A stretch of DNA of 64,000 nucleotides from Streptomyces sp. MA5143a. Lineage in GTDB: Bacteria; Actinomycetota; Actinomycetes; Streptomycetales; Streptomycetaceae. Shown here one piece after another: positions 36,055 to 44,943 of this stretch. The notes beneath the pieces are model-generated. The model searched no databases and was not told the origin of the DNA. It was given only the letters and a program-made list of their open reading frames with translations. The stretch spans positions 94,610-158,609 of the forward strand of contig NZ_OLMK01000046.1 in the NCBI RefSeq assembly GCF_900290235.1, given 5' to 3'. The position numbers were made by a program, and so were the translations under genes. Position 1 is the stretch's first letter; the number at the start of each line of letters is the position of its first letter.

Positions 36055-36230
36055 AACTAGGCCAGTATGCGTGACCTCCCGTCCGGCGGTTCGTTGGGCA
36101 CGTCGGGGTTACCCCACGGGCCGGGCTGGCCCGCCGCCCGGCATCTCGTCGGGCGGAAGCCCCTAAGGGGCGGAGTCACAACGGGACCAGTATGCGAAGG
36201 GCCCCGTCGGGTACGCAGAGAAGCGTCCCC

Positions 36231-36271
36231 AGGGTGTGTGACGGCCCATGCAGTGGGCCGTCACACACCCT
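36231..36271. promoter_or_regulatory. Perfect 18-bp inverted repeat in the divergent ftsY / oxidoreductase region
   Basis: agggtgtgtgacggccca at 36231-36248 pairs exactly with 36254-36271 around a 5-base loop (tgcag). It is 65 bases before the oxidoreductase start. A second small dyad, ctgacacaacgtcag, is at 36283-36297. As both flanking genes run away from it, this is not a normal terminator position; it could be an operator, a leader attenuator, or the end of an unseen transcript. Confidence 0.6.
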
Positions 36272-36335
36272 CCTCTAGAAACCTGACACAACGTCAGCTA
36301 GCGTCCCCCTCCACATCCGTCCGAAGGGGGTCCCC

Positions 36336-37307
36336 ATGCCCGTCACGGTCGTCCGTTTCAATCTGGTCGAGCCCGGCGCCACGCGCGCCGCGTTGGGGGC
36401 CCGCTACCGGGCCGCCGTGGAGATGGCGGCGTACGCCGACGAGCGGGGCATCAGCACCGTGCAGACGGAGGAGCACCACGGCGTCGAGAACAACTGGCTG
36501 CCGGCGCCGTTCATGTTCGCGGGCGCGGTGTTCGGGGCGACGCGGCGGATCGCGGTGACCGTGTCGGCGATGATCGGCCCGCTCCACGACCCGCTGCGGC
36601 TGGCCGAGGAGATCGCCGTCCTGGACCTGGTGAGCGGCGGGCGGCTGGTGACGGTGGCGGGTATCGGGTACCGGCCGGAGGAGTACGCCCAGTTCGACGT
36701 GGACTGGAAGCGCAGGGGGAGCCTCCAGGACGAGGTGCTGGAGACCCTGCTGCGGGCATGGACCGGCGAGCCCTTCACCCATCGGGGGCGCACGGTCCGC
36801 GTCACCCCTCGGCCGGCCACCGAACCGCATCCGTTGCTGCTGGTCGGCGGTTCGTCGAAGGCGGCGGCCCGGCGGGCGGCCCGGCTCGGCCTGCCCTTCT
36901 TCCCGAGCGCGCACCTGCCGGAGCTGGAGGCGTACTACAAGGAGCGGCTCGTGGAGTACGGCACCGAGGGCTGGACGATGATGCCCGCGGCCGAGACCCC
37001 GCTGCTGCATGTGGCGGAGGATCCGGACCGGGCGTGGGCCGAGTACGGCCGGCACTTCCTGCACGAGGCGCGGACGTACGCCTCGTGGCAGTCGGCCGGG
37101 ATCCGGTCGGCCGTGCGGTCGGGGGCGACGACGGTGGACGAACTGCGTGCCGAGGGCGTGTACCGGATCGTCACGCCGGACGAGTGCGTTGCGCTGGGCC
37201 TCGACAACTACGTCCTGCATCCGCTCGCGGGCGGAATGCCGGTGGACGAGGGGTGGCGGGGGCTGCGGCTGTTCGCCGAGCGGGTGCTGCCCCGGCTGAA
37301 CGGCTGA
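36336..37307 (+). CDS. LLM-class (luciferase-like) flavin-dependent oxidoreductase
   Basis: A 323-residue TIM-barrel oxidoreductase of the luciferase/F420 superfamily: TVQTEEHHGVENNWLPAP, IAVTVSAMIGPLHDPLRLAE, EEIAVLDLVSGGRLVTVAG with the usual GIGYRPEEY, then HPLLLVGGSSKAAARRAARL. The cofactor (FMN or F420) and substrate cannot be told. ATG has a gaaggggg site. It is convergent with the glucose permease gene. Confidence 0.9.
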   Translation: MPVTVVRFNLVEPGATRAALGARYRAAVEMAAYADERGISTVQTEEHHGVENNWLPAPFMFAGAVFGATRRIAVTVSAMIGPLHDPLRLAEEIAVLDLVSGGRLVTVAGIGYRPEEYAQFDVDWKRRGSLQDEVLETLLRAWTGEPFTHRGRTVRVTPRPATEPHPLLLVGGSSKAAARRAARLGLPFFPSAHLPELEAYYKERLVEYGTEGWTMMPAAETPLLHVAEDPDRAWAEYGRHFLHEARTYASWQSAGIRSAVRSGATTVDELRAEGVYRIVTPDECVALGLDNYVLHPLAGGMPVDEGWRGLRLFAERVLPRLNG

Positions 37308-37327
37308 CCGTCCGCCCGGCGCGGACA

Positions 37328-37372
37328 CGCCGCCGCCCCGGTCCGCTCAGTGGTCGGGCCGGGGCGACGGCG
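37328..37372. terminator. Hairpin between the oxidoreductase gene and glcP
   Basis: A 13-bp stem with one mismatch (37328-37341 with 37359-37372) in the 124-base gap between the two convergent stops. Confidence 0.65.
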
Positions 37373-37431
37373 GGGTACGAGGAGCGGGGCAGCGGGGACG
37401 GCCCTGCTCCTCGGCTTCGGGGGCCTGTGTC

Positions 37432-38850
37432 TCAGCCCATCTCCTCCAGCGACTTGCCCTTCGTCTCCTTCACGAACTTCAGGACGAACGGGATGGAGAG
37501 CGCGGCGAAGACCGTGTAGATCACATAGGTCAGGGAGAGGTTCCAGTCGGCCAGGGACGGGAAGCTCGCGGTGATGGCCCAGTTGGCGATCCACTGCGCG
37601 GAGGCGGCCACGCCCAGGGCGGCGGCGCGGATCTTGTTCGGGAACATCTCGCCGAGCATGACCCAGACGACCACACCCCAGGACAGGGCGAAGAAGAGGA
37701 CGAAGACATGGGCGGCGATCAGGGCGACCCAGCCCTGGGTGGCCGGGAGCCTGCCGTCGACGAGGTCGGAGGAGAACGCCCAGGCCTCCAGCGCGAGGCC
37801 GAGGACCATGCCGACGGAGCCGACGAGGGCGAGCGGCTTGCGGCCGACGCGGTCCACGAAGATCATCGCGATGACCGTGCCGACGATGTTGATGATCGAC
37901 GTCGTGAAGGAGTAGAAGAACGACTCGGTCGGGTCGACGCCCACGGACTGCCACAGCGTCGCGGAGTAGTAGAAGGCGACGTTGATGCCGACGAACTGCT
38001 GGAACACCGACAGGCCGATACCGATCCACACGATCGGCTTGAACAGGAGGCTGCCGCCGAGCAGGTCCTTGAAGGACGACTTGTGCTCGCGGCGCATGGC
38101 CGACTCGATCTCGGCGACCCGTGCGTCCAGGTCGGTGCCGTCGCCCTCGACCTCGGTGAGCACCTCACGGGCGCGCTCGTGCCTTCCGACGGAGATCAGG
38201 AAGCGGGGGGACTCGGGGATGGCGAAGGAGAGCAGGCCGTAGAGGACGGCCGGGACGACCATGACACCGAGCATGACCTGCCAGGCCTCCAGGCCCAGCA
38301 GTCGACCGCGCTGGTCGCCGTCGGCGGCGTTGAGGATTCCCCAGTTGACCAGCTGCGACACGGCGATGCCGACGACGATCGCGGCCTGCTGGAACGAGCC
38401 GAGCCGACCCCGGTAGGCGGCGGGGGCGACCTCGGCGATGTAGGCGGGGCCGATCACCGAGGCCATGCCGATGGCGAAGCCGCCGACGACCCGCCAGAAG
38501 GCGAGGTCCCACAGCGCGAAGGGCAGTGCGGAGCCGACGGCGCTGACCGTGAAGAGGGCCGCCGCGATCTGCATGCAGCGGATCCGGCCGATGCGGTCGG
38601 CTATGCGGCCGGCGGTGGCCGCGCCGATGGCGCAGCCGATCAGCGCGATGGCGATCACCTGCGCCAGGGCTGTGGAGCCGATGTCGTAGCGGTCCCTGAT
38701 GGCTTCGACGGCGCCGTTGATCACGGCGCTGTCGTAGCCGAAGAGGAAGCCGCCCATGGCGGCCGCCGCCGCGATGAAGATCACGTGCGAGAGATGCTCG
38801 GGATGGGCTGCCCGGGCTCCTGTCGTCGATGCCTGCGCTGTGCTGGTCAC
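37432..38850 (-). CDS. glcP: Sugar porter (MFS), probably glucose permease GlcP
   Basis: A 472-residue, twelve-span transporter of the sugar porter family. Signatures are GGFLFGYDSAVINGAV, GRIADRIGRI, the central PESPRFLISVGR, QQFVGINVAFYYSA, and DRVGRKPLALVG. In S. coelicolor the same position (SCO5578, from memory) is glcP, the main glucose/proton symporter. GTG start at 38850. Promoter and LacI-type operator lie just upstream. Confidence 0.88.
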   Translation of the reverse strand: MTSTAQASTTGARAAHPEHLSHVIFIAAAAAMGGFLFGYDSAVINGAVEAIRDRYDIGSTALAQVIAIALIGCAIGAATAGRIADRIGRIRCMQIAAALFTVSAVGSALPFALWDLAFWRVVGGFAIGMASVIGPAYIAEVAPAAYRGRLGSFQQAAIVVGIAVSQLVNWGILNAADGDQRGRLLGLEAWQVMLGVMVVPAVLYGLLSFAIPESPRFLISVGRHERAREVLTEVEGDGTDLDARVAEIESAMRREHKSSFKDLLGGSLLFKPIVWIGIGLSVFQQFVGINVAFYYSATLWQSVGVDPTESFFYSFTTSIINIVGTVIAMIFVDRVGRKPLALVGSVGMVLGLALEAWAFSSDLVDGRLPATQGWVALIAAHVFVLFFALSWGVVVWVMLGEMFPNKIRAAALGVAASAQWIANWAITASFPSLADWNLSLTYVIYTVFAALSIPFVLKFVKETKGKSLEEMG

Positions 38851-38892
38851 GTGGGGGGACCTTCCGCTCTGAAGGTAAAAGCAACGCTGCAG

Positions 38893-38920
38893 AGACTATG
38901 TCTTCAAGTTTCGAAGTCAA
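38893..38920 (-). promoter_or_regulatory. Candidate glcP promoter (-35 TTGACT, -10 TAGTCT)
   Basis: On the minus strand TTGACT (38915-38920) and TAGTCT (38893-38898) are spaced by 16 bases, a good vegetative promoter. It is about 43 bases upstream of the GTG start. Confidence 0.6.
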
Positions 38921-38932
38921 TAGGGGGTCGAG

Positions 38933-38946
38933 TGAAAGCGTTTACC
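38933..38946 (-). promoter_or_regulatory. LacI/cre-like operator upstream of glcP
   Basis: The site tgaaagcgtttacc matches the LacI-family/cre pattern TGWAANCGNTNWCW at 13 of 14 positions. It lies 12 bases upstream of the candidate -35 box. Glucose-dependent control of glcP would fit, but the regulator is not encoded in this window. Confidence 0.55.
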
Positions 38947-39069
38947 CATCTGAGGGCAGTGAATGCGATGATTGAGTTCAAGTGTTGAAGAAATGGCAAC
39001 CGTGGCAGCAGAGTTAGAGGCCCGAGGCAACCACGCGCTCGGACCCCGTCTACCCCGACTCGCAAACGG

Positions 39070-42000
39070 TTAACGCAGCCGCTGGCTGATGACCTTCGAC
39101 ACACCGTCGCCCTGCATCGACACGCCGTACAGCGCGTCGGCGACCTCCATCGTCCGCTTCTGGTGCGTGATCACGATGAGCTGGGACGCCTCCTGCAACT
39201 CCTGCATGATGCGGATCAGCCGCTGGAGGTTGGTGTCGTCGAGCGCCGCCTCGACCTCGTCCATCACATAGAACGGGCTGGGGCGCGCCTTGAAGATCGA
39301 CACCAGCATGGCGACGGCGGTCAGCGAACGCTCGCCGCCGGAGAGCAGCGACAGCCGCTTGACCTTCTTGCCGGGCGGGCGGGCCTCGACGTCGACGCCG
39401 GTGGTGAGCATGTTGTCGGGGTCGGTGAGGATCAGCCGCCCCTCGCCGCCCGGGAAGAGCCGGCTGAAGACCCCTTCGAACTCCCGCGCGGTGTCCCAGT
39501 AGGCCTCGGTGAAGACCTGTTCGACCCGTTCGTCGACCTCCTTCACCACCTGGAGCAGATCGGCGCGGGTCTTCTTCAGGTCGTCCAGCTGCTCACTGAG
39601 GAACTTGTGCCGTTCCTCCAGGGCGGCGAACTCCTCCAGCGCCAGCGGATTGACCTTGCCGAGCTGCTGGTACGCCCGCTCGGCCGCTCTGAGCCGCTTC
39701 TCCTGCTCAGCCCGGTGGAACGTCCTCGGCTGGTTGCGGGGATGCTCCGGGTCCTCGGGGAGCACCTCGCCCTCGGCGGGCGGTGACGGCGGTACGAGCT
39801 GGTCGGGACCGTACTCCGCGACCAGGCCCTCCGGTTCGACGCCCAGCTCCTCCAGCGCCTTGGTCTCCAGCTGCTCTATCCGCATCCGCTTCTCCGCGCC
39901 GAGCACCTCGCCCCGGTGCACCGAGTCCGTCAGCTTGTCCAGCTCGGCCTTGAGATCGCGCCCCTCGGTGCGCGCCCGCGTCAGCTCCTGCTCCCGGCGC
40001 GCCTTGGCGGCGTCGGCGGCGGCACGTTCCTGCTCGGCGCGGACCAGGGAGACCTCGACGTGCCCGAGGAGCTGCCGGGCGCCGGAGGCGACGGCCTCGG
40101 CGACGGCCGCCTCGTGCCGCAGCCGTGCCCTGCGCTGCTCGGCCCTGGCCCGCGCCTCCCGTTCGGCGCGCGCGGCCCGGTCCAGCGAGTCGGCACGTCC
40201 GGCCAGCCCCTTGACCCGCTCCTCGTGCGTGCGCACCTGGAGCCGGGCCTCCATCTCGGTCTGCCGCGCGTTGGCCCCGTCCGCCGCGAGCCGGTCCCGT
40301 ACGGAGGTGTCGGGCTCCTCCTCGACCGGCATCTCCTCGGCCACGGCCAGCCGCTCGGCCAGCTCCTCGGCTTCTTCGACGGCCCTGTCGAGCGCCTCCT
40401 GGGCCCGCGCGGCCGCGGCGGTGGACCGCTCGGCCTCCCCCGCGGCGCCCCGCGCCTGCCCGGCGAGCCGCCCGAGCTGCTGGGCGACCGCCGACTTCTC
40501 CCGCTCGGCCGCCCGGCGCCGCTCCCCCAGCTCCTCCACGAGCGCGGCCCGCTCCCGGCGCGCCGCGACCGCGTCCTGCTGGGCCTCGGCCAGCTGCTCG
40601 CACCGTACGGCCAGCTCTTCCAGCTCCGCCGCTGCCTCGTCGACGGAGGCCTGCACCTCCAGGAGGCTGGGCGCGCCCGCGGAGCCGCCGTGTGCGAAGT
40701 GGGCGCCGAGCAGGTCGCCCTCGGCGGTGACGGCGGTGAGGTCGGGGCGCGCGTAGACGAGGTTCTCGGCGTCCTCCAGGGTGCCGACCACGACGATGCC
40801 GTGGAGCAGGCGGCGTACGGCGGGCATGAGGTCGGAGGGGCCTCGGACGAGGTCGGTGGCGAAGTGGCCGGCGGGGGGTGCCGCGGGGGGACGGATGGGG
40901 TCCACGGGTGTGCCGGGGCCGGTCGGGCCGTCGTGCCTCGGGGCCGCGGGGTCCTCCGGTGCTCCCGCCAGCAGCAGGGAGGCGCGGCCGGCGTCCTGCT
41001 TGCGGAGCAGCCGGATCGCCTCGGCGGCCGCGACGGGGCTGGTCACGGCGATCGCGTCGGCCGCCGCACCGAACGCGGCCGCCAGGGCGACCTCGTGGCC
41101 GGGCGTCACGGTCAGCAGTTCCGCGGCCGGGCCCAGCAGGCCGCCGAGCCGGTCCTTCGCGGCGAGGAGGGCGCCCGTGCCGTCCTTGCGGCGCAGGCCC
41201 AGGGCGAGAGCCTCGTGGCGGGCCTGGGTGGCGGCGCGGCGGCGCTCGGCGGCGGTGGTCGCCTCCCGGGCGGCGGTGAGGGTGGACTCCGCGTCGGCGA
41301 GGGCGCGTTTGGCGGCCTCGTGCCGCTCGGCCAGCTCGGTGTCGTCGGCGTCGAGGCCGTCGACCTCGGCCTTCAGTGCCTCGTACTCCTCCTGGGCGGC
41401 GACGGCGCGGTCCTGTGCCTCGTCGCGGGCGGCGGCGAGGCGGTCGATCTCGGCGCGGGCGGAGGCGGCGCGGGAGCGGGCGGCGTTGACCTGGCCGCCG
41501 AGGCGGGCGAGGCTCTCGCGACGGTCGGCGATGGAGCGGGCGACGTCCTTCAGGCGCCGTTCCTCCAGGGCCAGCTCCCGCTCCAGGTCGGCCCGGTGGG
41601 CGACCGTGTCCTCCAGGGCCCGCTCGGCGGCTTCGAGGGCCGCTTCGAGTTCGGCCTCCTGCTCCCGGATCCGGGCGGCCTCGCGCTCCATGTCCTCGGG
41701 GTCACGGCCGCGCCGTTCCTCGGGCGGGGCGGAGGTGGCGCTCTTGACGCGGGCGTCGGCGAGGGAGATCGTGCCGCGCACCCGCTCGGCGAGCTGTGAC
41801 AGCTCGTACCAGGTCTCCTGGGCGCGCTGGAGGCGCGGGGTGAGCCGGCGCACCTCGTCCTCCAGGACCGCCTCCCGCTGGAGCGCCTTCCTCAGCTCCG
41901 TCTCGGCGGCCTCCTTGCGCTGCTTGAGCGCGGCCTCGTCGGCGATCTCGTTGCTGAGCGCCTGGCGCAGCCGGACGAGGTCGTCGGCGAGGAGACGGAG

Positions 42001-42678
42001 TCGGGCGTCGCGGAGGTCGGCCTGGATGACGGCGGCTCTGCGGGCGACGGCGGCCTGGCGGCCGAGGGGCTTGAGCTGGCGGCGGAGTTCGTCGGTGAGG
42101 TCCTGGACGCGGGCCAGGTTGGCCTGCATGGCGTCGAGCTTCCGCAGCGCCTTCTCCTTGCGCTTGCGGTGCTTGAGGACGCCGGCGGCCTCCTCGATGA
42201 AGGCGCGGCGGCCCATGGGGTCGGCGTGCAGCACCGAGTCCAGCTGGCCCTGGCCGACGATGACGTGCATCTCTCGGCCGATGCCGGAGTCGGACAGGAG
42301 CTCCTGGATGTCGAGGAGCCGACAGGTGTCGCCGTTGATCTGGTACTCGCTGCCGCCGTTGCGGAACATGATCCGCGTGATGGTGACCTCGGAGTACTCG
42401 ATGGGCAGGGCCCCGTCGGAGTTGTCGATGGTCAGGGACACCTCGGCGCGACCGAGCGGGGGCCGCCCGGTGGTGCCGGCGAAGATGACGTCCTCCATCT
42501 TGCCGCCGCGCAGCGACTTCGCGCCCTGCTCGCCCATGACCCAGCTGAGCGCGTCCACGACGTTGGACTTGCCCGAACCGTTCGGCCCGACGACGCACGT
42601 GATGCCCGGCTCGAACCGGAGCGTGGTGGCCGAGGCGAACGACTTGAACCCGCGGAGGGTCAGGGCCTTGAGGTGCAC
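39070..42678 (-). CDS. smc: Chromosome segregation protein SMC
   Basis: A 1,202-residue SMC ATPase that with ScpA/ScpB compacts and separates chromosomes. Walker A (VVGPNGSGKSNVVDALSW, ~residues 28-45), an N-terminal coiled coil, hinge region about 500-680 (PGHEVALAAAFGAAADAIAV), a C-terminal coil, the ABC signature (LLSGGERSLTAVAML, ~1,110) and Walker B (FYVMDEVEAALDD, ~1,138). GTG start at 42678 gives MHLKALTLRGFKSF, the standard SMC start. TAA stop. Confidence 0.97.
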   Translation of the reverse strand: MHLKALTLRGFKSFASATTLRFEPGITCVVGPNGSGKSNVVDALSWVMGEQGAKSLRGGKMEDVIFAGTTGRPPLGRAEVSLTIDNSDGALPIEYSEVTITRIMFRNGGSEYQINGDTCRLLDIQELLSDSGIGREMHVIVGQGQLDSVLHADPMGRRAFIEEAAGVLKHRKRKEKALRKLDAMQANLARVQDLTDELRRQLKPLGRQAAVARRAAVIQADLRDARLRLLADDLVRLRQALSNEIADEAALKQRKEAAETELRKALQREAVLEDEVRRLTPRLQRAQETWYELSQLAERVRGTISLADARVKSATSAPPEERRGRDPEDMEREAARIREQEAELEAALEAAERALEDTVAHRADLERELALEERRLKDVARSIADRRESLARLGGQVNAARSRAASARAEIDRLAAARDEAQDRAVAAQEEYEALKAEVDGLDADDTELAERHEAAKRALADAESTLTAAREATTAAERRRAATQARHEALALGLRRKDGTGALLAAKDRLGGLLGPAAELLTVTPGHEVALAAAFGAAADAIAVTSPVAAAEAIRLLRKQDAGRASLLLAGAPEDPAAPRHDGPTGPGTPVDPIRPPAAPPAGHFATDLVRGPSDLMPAVRRLLHGIVVVGTLEDAENLVYARPDLTAVTAEGDLLGAHFAHGGSAGAPSLLEVQASVDEAAAELEELAVRCEQLAEAQQDAVAARRERAALVEELGERRRAAEREKSAVAQQLGRLAGQARGAAGEAERSTAAAARAQEALDRAVEEAEELAERLAVAEEMPVEEEPDTSVRDRLAADGANARQTEMEARLQVRTHEERVKGLAGRADSLDRAARAEREARARAEQRRARLRHEAAVAEAVASGARQLLGHVEVSLVRAEQERAAADAAKARREQELTRARTEGRDLKAELDKLTDSVHRGEVLGAEKRMRIEQLETKALEELGVEPEGLVAEYGPDQLVPPSPPAEGEVLPEDPEHPRNQPRTFHRAEQEKRLRAAERAYQQLGKVNPLALEEFAALEERHKFLSEQLDDLKKTRADLLQVVKEVDERVEQVFTEAYWDTAREFEGVFSRLFPGGEGRLILTDPDNMLTTGVDVEARPPGKKVKRLSLLSGGERSLTAVAMLVSIFKARPSPFYVMDEVEAALDDTNLQRLIRIMQELQEASQLIVITHQKRTMEVADALYGVSMQGDGVSKVISQRLR

Positions 42679-42799
42679 GGCGCTGGACTTTACCTCTCGG
42701 CCTTGTCTCACTCCATGAGCGCGCGGTTTCGCCCATGAACACGCAGGGCACATCAGACGTTAAGAGGGTGGGACAACTTTGAAGCGCGGGGGAAGAAAG

Positions 42800-42826
42800 A
42801 AGGGACGCCTCAGGAAGGCGTCCCTT
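42800..42826 (-). terminator. Hairpin terminator after the small coiled-coil gene
   Basis: An 11-bp perfect stem (42800-42810 with 42816-42826), loop of five, followed on the minus strand by ctttcttcc. It separates the small gene from smc. Confidence 0.8.
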
Positions 42827-42901
42827 GCAGATCTGACAACTTAGCGGTTGATACGGGCAGCCCAACCACTGCTGTCGTAGTGGTGCGATGCGATGCAGTG
42901 A

Positions 42902-43105
42902 TCAGGTGAGCGCAGGCTCCGCCTGGTGTGCGTCGATGCTCTCCATAAGCGAATCGTGAGAAGCGGCAGCCGTCAGGGCGTCGTTTTCGGCCTGGATCCG
43001 TACGAGCTCGGATTCCAGGTCCTGGACACGCTGCTGGAGCCGTCGCATCTCGGCGAGGAGTCGCGGGTCGGAGCCGCCGACGTAACCGAGAAGCGCCTTT
43101 GCCAT
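42902..43105 (-). CDS. 67-residue conserved coiled-coil protein
   Basis: A small protein: MAKALLGYVGGSDPRLLAEM, then an Arg/Gln/Glu-rich heptad helix (RRLQQRVQDLESELVRIQAE) and a short polar tail. No membrane span or known motif. ATG at 43105 with ggagg ten bases upstream. It sits between acyP and smc and has its own terminator. I recall similar small genes here in other Streptomyces. Function unknown; a longer frame to 43210 has no support. Confidence 0.75.
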   Translation of the reverse strand: MAKALLGYVGGSDPRLLAEMRRLQQRVQDLESELVRIQAENDALTAAASHDSLMESIDAHQAEPALT

Positions 43106-43504
43106 GATGGATGGTCCTCCACACTGAGTGACCGACCGAAGCGGTGTGGGTCGTGAGGGAATCGCACCCGTGGTGCTTGGCACTGTTGAGTTTTTGCTGC
43201 CGTTCTCCATGCCAAACAGCTAAGGTGCGCGGGGCTTTCAGCGTCTCACCAAAAAGTTTGACGGTCAACACGATCACGCCCCGTATTGGCGGGCATCCCG
43301 GTGGCGCGCGGCCCTGAACGGGCGGCGCTGCGGCGGTTCCGGGGCCTCTCCTGGCCGTGGGGGCGAGGGGATCATCCTTGTCGCGGAGCTTGCCATGACG
43401 GCACCTCCTTGGCAACCACCTGCACATTTCTGTTCCGTACATGCACCTGGCATATGCCGGTGGCGCACCCTGCCCTTCGCGTTCACCGCGCTTCGCGGTC
43501 GGCG
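43106..43504. other. 399-bp gap, promoter region of the small coiled-coil gene
   Basis: AT-richer than its surroundings near 43180-43275. On the minus strand a ttgaccgtcaaac stretch (about 43254-43266) could supply a -35. No gene with clear coding bias; a 70-residue open frame (43274-43486) was not accepted. Confidence 0.45.
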
Positions 43505-43774
43505 TCAGCGGATGGCGAAGCCGTCGTAGCCACCGCGGGGTGTGTCCCAGATCTCGGTGACGCCGTCCACGCGCCCGGGCGTGTCGTCACTCTGGAGCCA
43601 CTCCAACAGTCCTTGACACGCTCCCCGGGAGCCCTCGGCGACGACCTGCACCCGCCCGTCGGCCAAATTGAGAGCAAAACCACTCAGGCCCCCGATCTCC
43701 AGGGCCCTGGCCCGGGTGAACCAGCGGAAACCCACACCTTGTACCCGTCCGCGCACCCACGCGACCAGTCGCAC
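43505..43774 (-). CDS. acyP: Acylphosphatase
   Basis: An 89-residue enzyme that hydrolyses carboxyl-phosphate bonds. Signature VRGRVQGVGFRWFTRARA with the catalytic Arg, and the second motif GFALNLADGRVQVVAEG with Asn. The only possible start is the GTG at 43774, because a stop lies nine codons upstream in frame. The gene is often next to smc in actinobacteria. Confidence 0.95.
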   Translation of the reverse strand: MRLVAWVRGRVQGVGFRWFTRARALEIGGLSGFALNLADGRVQVVAEGSRGACQGLLEWLQSDDTPGRVDGVTEIWDTPRGGYDGFAIR

Positions 43775-43861
43775 ATCCTCGCTTATGAGTGCACGCTAAT
43801 GGGCCAATGTCTCCTGGGTCTCACCCTCCCCTGGCGCCATGCTGTACCGTCCCCACCCAAT

Positions 43862-43898
43862 GAATCTCATATGAAACTCACTCCTTCGTGTGAGATTC
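43862..43898 (+). promoter_or_regulatory. Inverted repeat upstream of the CAP-domain gene
   Basis: gaatctca (43862-43869) and tgagattc (43891-43898) form an 8-bp inverted repeat with 21 bases between. The region is AT-rich for this genome and lies 80 bases upstream of the gene, with a ttgaca at 43919-43924. Possible operator. Confidence 0.35.
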
Positions 43899-43977
43899 GT
43901 GAAGACGGCGATCACAACGTTGACAACACCCCCCAACGTTGACGCAGGGACACCGCAAGGACGAGGAAGGCCAGAAC

Positions 43978-44943
43978 ATGGGACGCCACCGACGCTCCGC
44001 CGCCGGCCGCGCCGCCAGGGGCCGCGCCACCGGGGTCACGAACACGGGCTTCGCCACCGAGGAGCCGCACTACGGGCCCGAGAACCTGTACGGGTTCGCC
44101 GAGTTCCTGGAGGCCGACGCCCAGGCCTCGTCGCGCGGGGGCGGTTCGCGTCGTCGTAAGAAGAAGGCCGTGACGCCCGTGAAGACGGGTCTGCTCGGTG
44201 TCTCCGCGGCCGTCGCGATCGGCACCGCCGCGGTGGCGACCGGGGTCCTGCCGGGCGGCGACAAGTACACCGTCAGCGGTGGGAGCAGCCCCGACGCCGT
44301 GGTGCCCGCCGGATCGCCCACCGGCGCGCCCGCCCAGCAGGGCGGCACGGACGGCGCCGCGCAGCAGCGCGAGGACCAGTCCACGAGCCGCGACGCCGAG
44401 CGTGAGGCCTCCCCGCCGGCCACGCCTGCCCCGTCGAAGACGCCGTCCGAGAAGCCGGAGAAGAAGCCGGAGAAGGACGCGGGCTCCCAGAAGACCAAGG
44501 AGCCGTCCGCCAAGCCCCCCAAGCAGAAGGAGGAGAAGACCACTCCTCCGGGGCAGATCTCCGCGGCGACCCAGGCCGAGGCGGCCGTCCTCCAGCTGGT
44601 GAACGAGGAGCGGGCGAAGGCCGGCTGCGACCCGGTCGCGGCGGACAGCTCGCTGGCGAAGCTGGCCGAGGTGTTCAGCGAGGACATGGCCCTGCGCAGC
44701 TTCTTCGACCACACCGACCCCGACGGCAAGGACCCCTGGGACCGTGCCGCCGCCCTCGGTATCACCGGCCTCGGCGGCGAGAACATAGCCCGCGGCCAGG
44801 CCACCGCCGAGGCGGTCATGGAGGCCTGGATGAACAGCCCCGGCCACCGCGCCAACATCCTGAACTGCGACTTCAAGACGCTGGGCGTGGGAGTGCACCT
44901 GGGCGACGGCGGCCCGTGGTGGACCCAGGACTTCGGCTACTGA
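43978..44943 (+). CDS. Membrane-anchored CAP (SCP/PR-1) domain protein
   Basis: A 321-residue protein: a basic cytosolic N-terminus, one membrane span at about residues 70-91 (GLLGVSAAVAIGTAAVATGV), a long Pro/Lys/Glu-rich wall-spanning linker, and a CAP domain from about 195 to the end. CAP motifs are present (LVNEERAKAGCDPVAAD, SFFDHTDPDGKDPWDRA, GENIARGQATAEAVMEAW, NSPGHRANILN). ATG at 43978 has a gaggaagg site. Bacterial CAP proteins are little understood; an extracellular lipid- or metal-binding role is usual. Confidence 0.9.
   Translation: MGRHRRSAAGRAARGRATGVTNTGFATEEPHYGPENLYGFAEFLEADAQASSRGGGSRRRKKKAVTPVKTGLLGVSAAVAIGTAAVATGVLPGGDKYTVSGGSSPDAVVPAGSPTGAPAQQGGTDGAAQQREDQSTSRDAEREASPPATPAPSKTPSEKPEKKPEKDAGSQKTKEPSAKPPKQKEEKTTPPGQISAATQAEAAVLQLVNEERAKAGCDPVAADSSLAKLAEVFSEDMALRSFFDHTDPDGKDPWDRAAALGITGLGGENIARGQATAEAVMEAWMNSPGHRANILNCDFKTLGVGVHLGDGGPWWTQDFGY

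Noticed and set aside
36294..37328. A 344-codon minus-strand frame opposite the oxidoreductase
   Set aside because: It is antisense to a clear luciferase-like enzyme and has no recognisable product.
39916..41799. A 627-codon plus-strand frame opposite smc
   Set aside because: Antisense to the SMC coiled coil, which gives long false frames.
43274..43486. A 70-residue minus-strand frame upstream of the small coiled-coil gene
   Set aside because: No ribosome site, no family and poor codon bias.
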